In this document: piece by piece, positions 1 to 5,852 of the stretch
How positions within the stretch are numbered: the first letter of the stretch is position 1
Layout of the letters: every line of letters begins with the position of its first letter
Assembly (NCBI GenBank): GCA_016866735.1
Contig: VGLL01000015.1
Coordinates: forward strand, 1-13,764
Source of the DNA: Candidatus Shapirobacteria bacterium
Lineage (GTDB): Bacteria > Patescibacteriota > Microgenomatia > VGLL01
Direction of reading: 5' to 3'
DNA: 13,764 nucleotides
Made by a program: the position numbers and the translations under genes
The notes under the pieces: model-generated
Told to the model about the DNA's origin: nothing
Databases searched by the model: none
Seen by the model: only the letters and a program-made list of their open reading frames with translations

Positions 1-140
1 CTGACGGCTTGTTTATTGGTCGCATCTACACCGAGACCGTAACAGGTTTCGGTGGGGTAAATAACTAAACCGCCAGTTTTAAGGGTGCGGATGGCCGCTC
101 GCATGGCTTTATCTTTGTCGCGAATTTTGCTAATCTTCAT
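1..140 (-). CDS. tsaC: Sua5/YrdC/TsaC-family L-threonylcarbamoyladenylate synthase, N-terminal part
   Basis: Only the first 46 codons are in the window; the gene runs off the left edge. On the minus strand it starts with ATG at 140 and contains GGLVIYPTETCYGLGVDAT at residues 23-41, the signature opening strand and substrate loop of the YrdC/Sua5 fold (a Gly-Gly-hydrophobic-Pro-Thr-Glu-Thr-x-Tyr-Gly-Leu pattern). In that family the enzyme makes threonylcarbamoyl-AMP from threonine, bicarbonate and ATP in the cytoplasm, the first step of t6A modification at position 37 of ANN-decoding tRNAs. The missing C-terminus prevents telling the short TsaC form from the longer Sua5 form. It is divergent from the next gene, with only 19 bp between the two start codons, and marks the housekeeping edge of the locus. 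Confidence 0.9.
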   Translation of the reverse strand, partial: MKISKIRDKDKAMRAAIRTLKTGGLVIYPTETCYGLGVDATNKQAV

Positions 141-159
141 CTTGTATATTTTACCCTAG
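141..159. promoter_or_regulatory. Overlapping divergent promoter, near-leaderless on both sides
   Basis: The 19 bp between two divergent start codons hold a -10-like hexamer for each strand. On the minus strand TAAAAT occupies 153 to 148, which places transcription start near 141, directly beside the ATG at 140. On the plus strand TATATT at 145-150 places it near 157, three bases before the ATG at 160. No Shine-Dalgarno sequence fits in either leader and no clear -35 box is visible. The two hexamers overlap, so the promoters probably compete. This is inferred from motif position only. Confidence 0.45.
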
Positions 160-813
160 ATGAAGGTTTATTGTTTGGTTGTCGGTCAATTGGCCACTAA
201 TTGTTATCTGGCAGTGGGTGAGAAAACGCGCAAGGCAATAATTATTGACCCGGGTGACGACGGCGGGTTTATCATCCAGAAAATTCTTGACTTAAGGCTT
301 GAGCCGGTGTCCATTGTCGCTACCCACGGCCATTTTGACCACGTTCTCGCGGCAACCGAGTTAAAGCTTGCCTTAAGCATTCCGTTTTTTCTTCACCACA
401 AAGACGAGCCGATTCTTAAACGCAGCCAAAAGACAGCAAGATATTTTACCGGCTTACCCGCTGATCCTCCTCCCAAGATTGACCAGTTTTTGGAAGAAGG
501 GGATTGCCTGGAATTTGGGAAGGAGGAGCTCTTTGTCATCGAAACGCCTGGCCATACCCCGGGCGGAATTTGTCTTTGTGATAGAAAGCAAATTCTTTTT
601 TCCGGCGACACCATTTTTGCAGACGGTCAGGTTGGCCGAACTGATTTTGGTGGCAGCCAAAAAGAGCTTTCTTTTTCAATTAAAGACAAGCTTTTAGTAC
701 TCCCGGGGGTAACAATTGTCTACCCGGGCCATGGTCGCCAGACGACGATTGGAGAAGAAAAAGAAAATCTGCTAAAATCAGGCCTGCATGGATTTCTCGA
801 TCGTTATCCCTAA
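160..813 (+). CDS. Metallo-beta-lactamase-fold hydrolase (glyoxalase II-like, YcbL type)
   Basis: A 217-residue cytoplasmic metallohydrolase. The full two-metal ligand set of the glyoxalase II/YcbL group is present: THGHFDH at 55-61 (H56, H58, D60, H61), H132 in TPGHTPG, D150 in FSGDTIF, and H191 in PGHG. An N-terminal NCYL segment and IIIDPG (27-32) form the usual first strands. The length matches the short YcbL-like proteins and lacks the extra C-terminal glutathione-binding helices of true glyoxalase II. The likely reaction is therefore thioester or related ester hydrolysis, with the substrate unknown. The start at 160 is the first possible ATG and follows a -10-like element with essentially no leader. 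Its last 26 bases overlap the next gene and contain that gene's promoter, so it is probably a separate transcription unit from the glycan cluster. Confidence 0.92.
   Translation: MKVYCLVVGQLATNCYLAVGEKTRKAIIIDPGDDGGFIIQKILDLRLEPVSIVATHGHFDHVLAATELKLALSIPFFLHHKDEPILKRSQKTARYFTGLPADPPPKIDQFLEEGDCLEFGKEELFVIETPGHTPGGICLCDRKQILFSGDTIFADGQVGRTDFGGSQKELSFSIKDKLLVLPGVTIVYPGHGRQTTIGEEKENLLKSGLHGFLDRYP
770..778 (+). promoter_or_regulatory. Extended -10 promoter of the glycosyltransferase cluster
   Basis: TGCTAAAAT is an extended -10 element (TGn followed by TAAAAT). It predicts a start near 785, two or three bases before the ATG at 788, so the message would be almost leaderless. TTGGAG at 749-754 could be a weak -35 box with an 18-bp spacer. 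The element lies inside the 3' end of the metallohydrolase gene. The same nine bases occur again at 8376-8384 just before another gene, which supports a real promoter. Confidence 0.5.
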
Positions 814-1663
814 TTGGAACGGAGAAAAACTTTTACGAAAGAATTTGCCAAAGGTTTTGGCCGCACACGCAAATGAGGTTGTTGTGGTTGACGACGGGTC
901 AACTGACGGAAGCACAGAGTTCCTCAAAAAGATTTCCCCAAAAGAAGCAAAACTTCGAATTTTAGGGCTAAAAAAAAATTACGGATTCGTTTACGCCTGT
1001 AATTTAGGGATGAAAGAAGCCAGGAGTGAGGCGGTTGTCCTTTTAAACAACGATGTCATCCCCCAAGAAGATTTTTTGCGTTACATCTCGTCCCACTTTC
1101 AGGATCCGAATCTTTTTGCCGTTTCTCTTCATGAACCGAATTGGTCATGGGCAAAGATTGAGTGGAAGCGAGGTTTTTTCGATCATTCACCGGGGATAAA
1201 AAGTAGGGTTGCTCATGTTTCTGGCTGGGCCTCGGGGGGAAGCGCTGTTTTTAGAAAATCAATTTGGGAAAAATTAGGCGGATTCGACCAGATTTATCAC
1301 CCTTTTTATTGGGAGGATATTGATCTTTCATATCGGGCCTGGAAAAGAGGATACAAGATTATCTGGGAACCCAAGGCAATTGTTCATCATGAGCACGAAC
1401 AGACAGTCAGTCGATTTTCCCCCGATTACGTGAGAAGAATTTCTGAACGCAATCAACTTTTGTTTATTTGGAAGAATATTAGCGATCCCAAGATGATACT
1501 CGAGCATAAATTTTTTTTGGGCAGAAGATTGATGTTTTATCCTGGTTATTGGCGACCGTTTTTAGCAGCGCTAGCAAAGTTTCCGCAAGTATTGCCCAGG
1601 TGGCTTAGGGAGCGGAAAGAAAAAAAAGTTGCAGATAGAGAAATTTTTGTTGAATTTACTTGA
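788..1663 (+). CDS. Family 2 glycosyltransferase (GT-A fold)
   Basis: This 291-residue cytoplasmic or membrane-associated enzyme would transfer a sugar from a nucleotide-sugar donor. The N-terminus begins directly with the GT2 first strand (FSIVIPNWNG, 3-12), which fixes the start at 788. VVDDGSTDGS at 34-43 binds the nucleotide, LNND ending at D89 is the DXD-equivalent metal site, and ASGGSAVFRK (148-157) with YWEDIDLSYR (174-183) is the acceptor-side region carrying the likely catalytic acidic pair E176/D177. H200 and H201 follow in IVHHEHE, as is common in this family. The C-terminal RNQLLFIWKN segment is also typical. The donor and acceptor cannot be read from sequence. The gene overlaps the upstream hydrolase by 26 bp in another frame and opens the plus-strand glycan cluster. 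It contains an A9 run at 970-978. Confidence 0.94.
   Translation: MDFSIVIPNWNGEKLLRKNLPKVLAAHANEVVVVDDGSTDGSTEFLKKISPKEAKLRILGLKKNYGFVYACNLGMKEARSEAVVLLNNDVIPQEDFLRYISSHFQDPNLFAVSLHEPNWSWAKIEWKRGFFDHSPGIKSRVAHVSGWASGGSAVFRKSIWEKLGGFDQIYHPFYWEDIDLSYRAWKRGYKIIWEPKAIVHHEHEQTVSRFSPDYVRRISERNQLLFIWKNISDPKMILEHKFFLGRRLMFYPGYWRPFLAALAKFPQVLPRWLRERKEKKVADREIFVEFT
970..978 (+). repeat. A9 homopolymer run inside a GT2 gene
   Basis: Nine consecutive A bases encode part of residues L61-N64 of the first GT2 enzyme. Long A runs can cause replication or transcription slippage, and a one-base change would cut off the catalytic domain. A runs are less exceptional than G runs at this base composition. Confidence 0.7.
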
Positions 1664-1675
1664 AGGCCAACTGGA

Positions 1676-3007
1676 ATGAAAAAATCGTTTTTTGGGGTCT
1701 TATTATTAATACTCTTGGGCCTATTAGTCAGAGCTTTCTTATCACCGCTCTTCGTAAAAGGAGATTTGCTTGTTTTCAAAGAATGGAGTGTTTCCCTCTA
1801 CGACGAGGGCCTAGCCGGTTCCTATTTTCGGGAGGGATGGATTTACTCGGTTCCTACACAACCCCCCCTGATGATGCTTATGCTTTGGATTTCTCGGTGG
1901 CTGTACGAACATTTATATTTATTGGCCCAGGCGCACAATATTTTTAGGGTACCACCCGGCTTTGTCTTATTATGGCTGAAAGAAAACGGAATGATTTTTT
2001 TCCTGCGATGTTGGTCTTTTGTTGCCGAAGTAGGGGGGGGAGCGCTTTCGTATTTAATAATAAAAGAAATAACGCGTCGAGAAAAATATGCTTTTTTTGG
2101 GCTAGCTTTTTTCTTGTTCAACCCCGTTACGCTTTTTGATGGGTCAATTTGGGGCCAGCCCGACCTGCTGTCTCCGCTATTAGTCATATTGTCATTTTTA
2201 GTTTTCCGAAAGAGTTATGGGCAATTTTTATCGCCTATTTTTTTCTCCCTGGGTTTGCTAATAAAACCAACAGTAGCAATTTTTATCCCATTTTATTTTG
2301 TGTTCGTTTTAAGGGATACCCTGTCTTCTGAGACAAGAAATATAAAGAAGTCACTGGCCACGTTATTTCTGGGGAGCGTAATTAGCCTTATGTTAGCGCT
2401 CTTGATTTTTCTGCCTTTCTATGACCGTTCGACTAACTTTTTCTCCTTTATGGTAAATGTGATATCTACACGAATTTTGCCTTCAGCCAAGGGGATAACC
2501 CATGCGTCAAACTCCGCCTTTAATCTTTACACTCTTTTTTTTACTATTGACGAAACCTCAGGCGATTATCAACTTGTTCTTTTTAGCTTAACCCAAATAG
2601 GAAATATAATAGTGGCCATGATTATGACGGGCCTCTTTCGTTTTTGGTGGCGTAATCAAACGAGAATAGTTTGGCCCAACGCCCTAATCGTGTTCTTATT
2701 GGTCATTGGCGAAAGTTGGTTTTTGTTTAAGACCGGCATGCTGGAGCGATACTTTTTTGTCGTCTTTCTCCCAACGACAATAATGCTTTTTATGGGGGCA
2801 AGAGAGATTGTCCTTCCTTTGCTAGTACAGAATATAGTGTGGTTCGGAAATCTTTTCTACTCTTTTTTTCAACGCGACTACTCCAGCGTAAAATACCTTT
2901 TTGAGGGGCATAATTATCTCTTGATCAGGGCCTTATCGTTAATCAATTTAGTGGTTTTTATTTATATTGTCCTTTTTTTAAGAAGATCAGTTAATAATAA
3001 ACTATGA
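1676..3007 (+). CDS. Polytopic GT-C membrane glycosyltransferase (GT87/ALG6-like architecture)
   Basis: A 443-residue protein with many hydrophobic segments, the first at about residues 4-24. Its layout is that of GT-C enzymes, which use polyprenyl-phosphate sugars on the outer membrane face. An acidic residue (D30 in VKGD) lies in the first outer loop, TQPPLMMLML follows at 61-70, and the conserved FNPVTLFDGSIWGQPD block spans 148-163. SLGLLIKPT (191-199) and a later MLERYFF segment match the pattern of GT87/ALG6-like families. The exact family and the sugar are not certain. The start at 1676 lies 12 nt after the previous gene, with a possible AAGG ribosome site 9 nt upstream. The stop overlaps the next start by 4 nt, implying translational coupling. 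A C7 run (1862-1868) and a G8 run (2033-2040) lie in frame and are possible slippage sites. Confidence 0.8.
   Translation: MKKSFFGVLLLILLGLLVRAFLSPLFVKGDLLVFKEWSVSLYDEGLAGSYFREGWIYSVPTQPPLMMLMLWISRWLYEHLYLLAQAHNIFRVPPGFVLLWLKENGMIFFLRCWSFVAEVGGGALSYLIIKEITRREKYAFFGLAFFLFNPVTLFDGSIWGQPDLLSPLLVILSFLVFRKSYGQFLSPIFFSLGLLIKPTVAIFIPFYFVFVLRDTLSSETRNIKKSLATLFLGSVISLMLALLIFLPFYDRSTNFFSFMVNVISTRILPSAKGITHASNSAFNLYTLFFTIDETSGDYQLVLFSLTQIGNIIVAMIMTGLFRFWWRNQTRIVWPNALIVFLLVIGESWFLFKTGMLERYFFVVFLPTTIMLFMGAREIVLPLLVQNIVWFGNLFYSFFQRDYSSVKYLFEGHNYLLIRALSLINLVVFIYIVLFLRRSVNNKL
2033..2040 (+). repeat. G8 homopolymer run inside a GT-C gene
   Basis: Eight consecutive G bases encode G120-G122 (with the following A) of the GT-C enzyme. 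Runs of eight or more G or C bases are the classic hypermutable element of phase-variable genes in other bacteria, and such runs are rare by chance at about 40% GC. Whether this one varies cannot be seen from a single sequence. Confidence 0.75.
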
Positions 3008-3882
3008 ACCTAATGCAAATATCCATTGTAATTGTCAGTTATAATACCAAAGAGCTTCTAAAGAGGTGCCTTGAGGCGATTATTGATAGTTGCAGAGACA
3101 CAAAGATGCAGACCTGCCTGCCGGCAAGGCAGGGCTGCAAAGTAGAAATAATTATTGTTGACAATGGATCAAAGGACGGGTCGGTAGGAGAAATTCAAAA
3201 TTCAAAATGCAAAATGCAAAATGACAAGTTAAAATTAAAAATTATTGAGAACAAAGAGAACTTGGGGTTTGCCAGAGCAGTTAATCAGGCCCTTAGTGGG
3301 GCACACGGGAGAGCGATTTTATTGCTTAATTCTGATACACAAGTTGAGAAGGAAGCTTTGAGAAAGTTGTTAGGGTTTGAGGAGAAAGTCGGTCCGGCCG
3401 TGATTGGGACAAGGCTTCTGAATCCAGACGGGAGTGTCCAACCCTCCGTTTTCCATTTGCCAACAATTAAAAGAGCAATTTGGGAGTTTTGGTTAGGCAA
3501 AAAGGGCGCCTTTTCGAAGTATGTTCCGGAAGGCAAGAAACCTACGGAAGTAGAGGCGGTCAGCGGCGGAGCCATGTTAATTTCCCGTGGGGTAATCGGG
3601 AAAATTGGCCTTTTCGACGAAAGATATTTTATGTATTTTGAGGATTTAGACTATTGCCGGCGCGCCAGACTCGCTGGTTTTAAAGTTTATTACCTGCCCA
3701 CAGCCGAAATTGTTCACGAACATGGTGCAAGCGGAAAAGAAATTGTAGATGAAGCGAATCAGTGGCGAAGGCTAATTCCCTCAAGCAAAATTTATCACGG
3801 GGGATTAAGGCACCAGCTAATAAATTTAATTTTATGGACTGGGCAAAAGTGGAAAAAAGTTCTAAAACTATTAAAACTATAA
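3004..3882 (+). CDS. Rhamnosyltransferase-like family 2 glycosyltransferase with two repeat insertions
   Basis: A 292-residue GT2 enzyme related to WbbL/rhamnosyltransferase-type proteins. ISIVIVSYN (6-14) is the first strand, IVDNGSKDGS (51-60) the nucleotide-binding loop, and LLNSDT with D111 the metal site. VSGGAMLI (186-193) and the FMYFEDLDYCRR region (209-220) carry the likely catalytic E213/D214, and HEHGAS at 238-243 follows. Two loops look artificially enlarged. About 12 extra residues around 35-46 are encoded by an inverted repeat, and residues about 64-75 are encoded by tandem 7-bp units. Both fall between conserved elements, so activity may survive. The start overlaps the previous stop by 4 nt (ATGA); ATG at 3013 is an alternative that would remove MNL. 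The 3' end overlaps the next gene by about 49 nt. Donor and acceptor are unknown. Confidence 0.92.
   Translation: MNLMQISIVIVSYNTKELLKRCLEAIIDSCRDTKMQTCLPARQGCKVEIIIVDNGSKDGSVGEIQNSKCKMQNDKLKLKIIENKENLGFARAVNQALSGAHGRAILLLNSDTQVEKEALRKLLGFEEKVGPAVIGTRLLNPDGSVQPSVFHLPTIKRAIWEFWLGKKGAFSKYVPEGKKPTEVEAVSGGAMLISRGVIGKIGLFDERYFMYFEDLDYCRRARLAGFKVYYLPTAEIVHEHGASGKEIVDEANQWRRLIPSSKIYHGGLRHQLINLILWTGQKWKKVLKLLKL
3107..3139 (+). repeat. Inserted GC-rich inverted repeat within a GT2 coding region
   Basis: A 33-bp imperfect palindrome. The inner arms are CCTGCCT (3113-3119) and AGGCAGG (3127-3133) around a GCCGGCA centre. After one mismatch (3112/3134) the arms continue as TGCAG (3107-3111) and CTGCA (3135-3139), giving 12 paired positions per arm. 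It encodes the residues around TCLPARQGC, which break up an otherwise standard GT2 loop and are much richer in GC than the surroundings. CCTGCC/GGCAGG palindromes of this kind are, from general recollection, a recurring dispersed repeat in Patescibacteria genomes. I treat it as a REP-like insertion. Confidence 0.75.
3194..3228 (+). repeat. Tandem 7-bp repeat (five units) inside a GT2 gene
   Basis: Five consecutive 7-bp units: TTCAAAA twice, TGCAAAA twice, then a diverged TGACAAG. They encode roughly IQNSKCKMQNDK at residues 64-75, just after the nucleotide-binding loop. One unit more or less changes the frame by one base. The two wrong frames meet a TAA at 3230-3232 and a TGA at 3246-3248, so slippage would truncate the enzyme near residue 75-82. 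The unit resembles the 7-bp unit at 13453-13480. Confidence 0.85.
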
Positions 3883-5048
3883 ATAAACTTAGTTTCGGGG
3901 TCGGGATTATCATGGTTGCTTTTTCCGTCCTCATTTTGCTTTTCTCCTATTTTTGGACAGATTACGGATTGATCCTCATGTTAACTCATACCCGTCCGTT
4001 TCTCGATCAGCTCAACACCCTAGCAAATTTCGGGAATACTCATCGCGAGGTGCTTGCCTGGACTTACTTTTTGTTAATAGCGGGAATGTTTGGCATGCAG
4101 ATTCTCATTTTCTTGCCAAAATTGTTGGCGCGCCTGTCGGCAAAGATATTATTTGTAACTGCCGGAATAACTACTTTTCTCTTTTCTTTAGCCTATCCAT
4201 TTCTATCGTACGACATTTTTACCTATCTCTTCTCGGCCAAAACGGTTTGGGTTTACCAAGCAAATCCTTACCTGACTGCGCCAGAAAGTTTCGCGTCAAC
4301 CGACCTCTGGGTAAGTTTTATGCGAAATATCCAATTTACATATCCGTATGGTGCCGTTTCGCTCCTTTACTCCCTGATTCCCATGATAATATTTTCCGGC
4401 AGAAGATTTATTTTGAATTTTTTTGGCCTTAAATTGATGAATGCAATCGTTTTTTATTTAGCCGGGTTAATACTGTTTAGATTGGGCAGCAACAAAAAGG
4501 TATTTAGTATTTGGTTTTTTAATCCTCTTTTGCTAATTGAACTTCTGGCCAATTCTCACAACGATCTTTTAATGATCGGCTTATTTTTTCTTTCCTTATT
4601 TTATTTGCGTAGAAAAGAGATTAAAAAGGCCTGGGCGGCGCTTTTGGCCTCTGTTTTTACCAAGTATGTTTCTATTATTGGGTTACCCGCGGTTTTTTTA
4701 AGTGAGGCGAAAAGAAGATGTTTTTTTAGAATATTAAGCGTCGGTCTGGTCGTGCTGCTCGGGCTACAAACTAATAGGCCAAATCAGGCCTGGTATTATA
4801 CCTGGATATACATGTTCCTCCCCCTTATAAAACTTAAAACTTCGTCTTGGGGAGTGATTTATTTAATTGGCTTTTTACTCTTAACGCACTATTTTTCTTT
4901 TATAAGGTCAGGCTTTTGGGGAGGGGCCAAACTTATCCCAAATTCGCAGCTTCTATTTTATTTTCTTGTCATATTGGTGGTGTTTATCGAACTAGATTTA
5001 TGGAAAATGGCTGTATCAAAATTAGGCCTGATATTTAAAAAATCATAA
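3834..5048 (+). CDS. MptA/MptB-like GT-C polyprenol-phosphate mannosyltransferase
   Basis: A 404-residue polytopic protein when started at ATG 3834. An ATG at 3762 would add 24 hydrophilic residues lying wholly inside the previous gene. GTG 3849 or ATG 3912 would be shorter, but 3912 falls inside the first membrane segment. Key motifs, numbered from 3834, are FLSYDIFTYL with acidic D127 in an outer loop, ANPYL (143-147), TYPYGAVSLLYSL (169-181), and FFNPLLLIELLANSHNDLLM (228-247) with the HND triad. This S-D...Y, NPY, YG and NPLLL-HND pattern is that of the actinobacterial MptA/MptB alpha-1,6-mannosyltransferases and related GT87 proteins. The likely role is therefore extracytoplasmic mannose addition from polyprenyl-phosphate-mannose; the sugar is inferred from family only. 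It overlaps the GT2 gene by about 49 nt, and the next reading frame starts 7 nt after its stop. Confidence 0.82.
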   Translation: MDWAKVEKSSKTIKTINKLSFGVGIIMVAFSVLILLFSYFWTDYGLILMLTHTRPFLDQLNTLANFGNTHREVLAWTYFLLIAGMFGMQILIFLPKLLARLSAKILFVTAGITTFLFSLAYPFLSYDIFTYLFSAKTVWVYQANPYLTAPESFASTDLWVSFMRNIQFTYPYGAVSLLYSLIPMIIFSGRRFILNFFGLKLMNAIVFYLAGLILFRLGSNKKVFSIWFFNPLLLIELLANSHNDLLMIGLFFLSLFYLRRKEIKKAWAALLASVFTKYVSIIGLPAVFLSEAKRRCFFRILSVGLVVLLGLQTNRPNQAWYYTWIYMFLPLIKLKTSSWGVIYLIGFLLLTHYFSFIRSGFWGGAKLIPNSQLLFYFLVILVVFIELDLWKMAVSKLGLIFKKS

Positions 5049-5055
5049 GCAGGTA

Positions 5056-5843
5056 ATGAAAAAGAAGAAACACTTTAATCTTGGGCAAAAAATTATTTTT
5101 ATCTTGGCGGTTCTATTTCAACCGGTTCTGTTTCTCTTTTTTCGGTTTCCGCCCTGTGAGGAGGAGTTGAATATTTTAATGACCTCGCTTACAGAGAAGT
5201 CCAGTCTTACAGGGGGGGGCGCTAAGTCAATATTCTCTTTGGCGAGGCGAGAACCCGGCGGCCACTTTCTTTTTGCCAAGAAACAATTAGCCCGCTATTC
5301 GGCCGGCTTTTTAGTTGTTTTGCTTTTTGTTTGCAGTTATGTTTATCTTGTCAACACAAAAATATTGTATTCTCCGGAAATTACCTACGGAGAGTATCAG
5401 CCCGGATTTAAAGAAGCGGTGCCAACTTTAGTTTCTCCACAGGAGAATTACCAAAAAGTGATAATCGAAAGTCCGCACGCCCAAGCGCATATTTTTGTTC
5501 TTTATTACCAGAGCTATCCTCCCGAACTAATCCAAAAAGAGCATAACTTCTCGACCTATGCTAACTTTCAGCCCACGATAAACTTTGGGAAATATGAGTT
5601 CAGGAGAACTTTTTGGCCGGAAGACCGAAAGTTCAAAAACACTCTTTTTTGGGGATCGGTTTATAGTCTTCCTGAAAAAGACATTTACCAGGACGAAAAT
5701 GTTAAAATATAAGAGATGTCGATGGATTTAAGAGGAATGTTTCAGTCCGCTTGGTGGGAACAAACTGGGCGGAAAGCATAGCCGCTTATTCCGCCGTTGA
5801 TAGTTTATGCGATTTGGAGGGGCTTGAACCGTCGTTGAATTGA
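5056..5843 (+). pseudogene. Internally shortened, frameshifted GT39-like glycosyltransferase remnant
   Basis: The open frame from 5056 gives 218 residues ending at TAA 5710-5712. Residues 115-218 match the soluble C-terminal tail of the neighbouring GT39-like proteins: GFKEAV, NYQKVII, IFVLYYQSYPP, then KYEFRRTFW, comparable to KYEIRDIDW in the protein at 6740. Reading then continues in the frame two bases on, starting IRDVDG at 5709 and followed by VSVRLVGTN, which is the expected end of the family. That frame stops at 5841-5843. Loss of one base near 5704-5709 explains this. One membrane segment lies at 83-99, and another near the N-terminus (12-30) is followed by FPPCEEE, a possible relic of the PPxLxxDE motif. 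About 300 residues of the catalytic and membrane core are absent compared with full-length relatives of 533-557 residues. It is unlikely to be catalytically active, though the tail could still be expressed as a small membrane protein. Confidence 0.72.
5212..5219 (+). repeat. G8 homopolymer run inside the GT39-like remnant
   Basis: Eight consecutive G bases encode G53-G55 in SSLTGGGAK. In full-length relatives a similar Ser/Pro-Leu-Thr-rich turn lies before the last membrane segments. This is the second G8 run in the locus and a possible slippage site. The reading frame is not obviously better on either side when shifted. Confidence 0.7.
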
Positions 5844-5852
5844 TTTTTTGTC

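Noticed and set aside
3953..4432. Plus-strand open frame of 159 codons in another frame of the MptB-like gene.
   Set aside because: The translated sequence lacks membrane or domain features, while the overlapping frame has clear family motifs throughout this stretch.
5768..5795. Inverted repeat GGCGGAA / TTCCGCC with a 14-base loop, considered as a transcription terminator after the relic.
   Set aside because: No T-rich tract follows, the loop is long, and it lies within sequence that still reads as the frameshifted tail of the relic.
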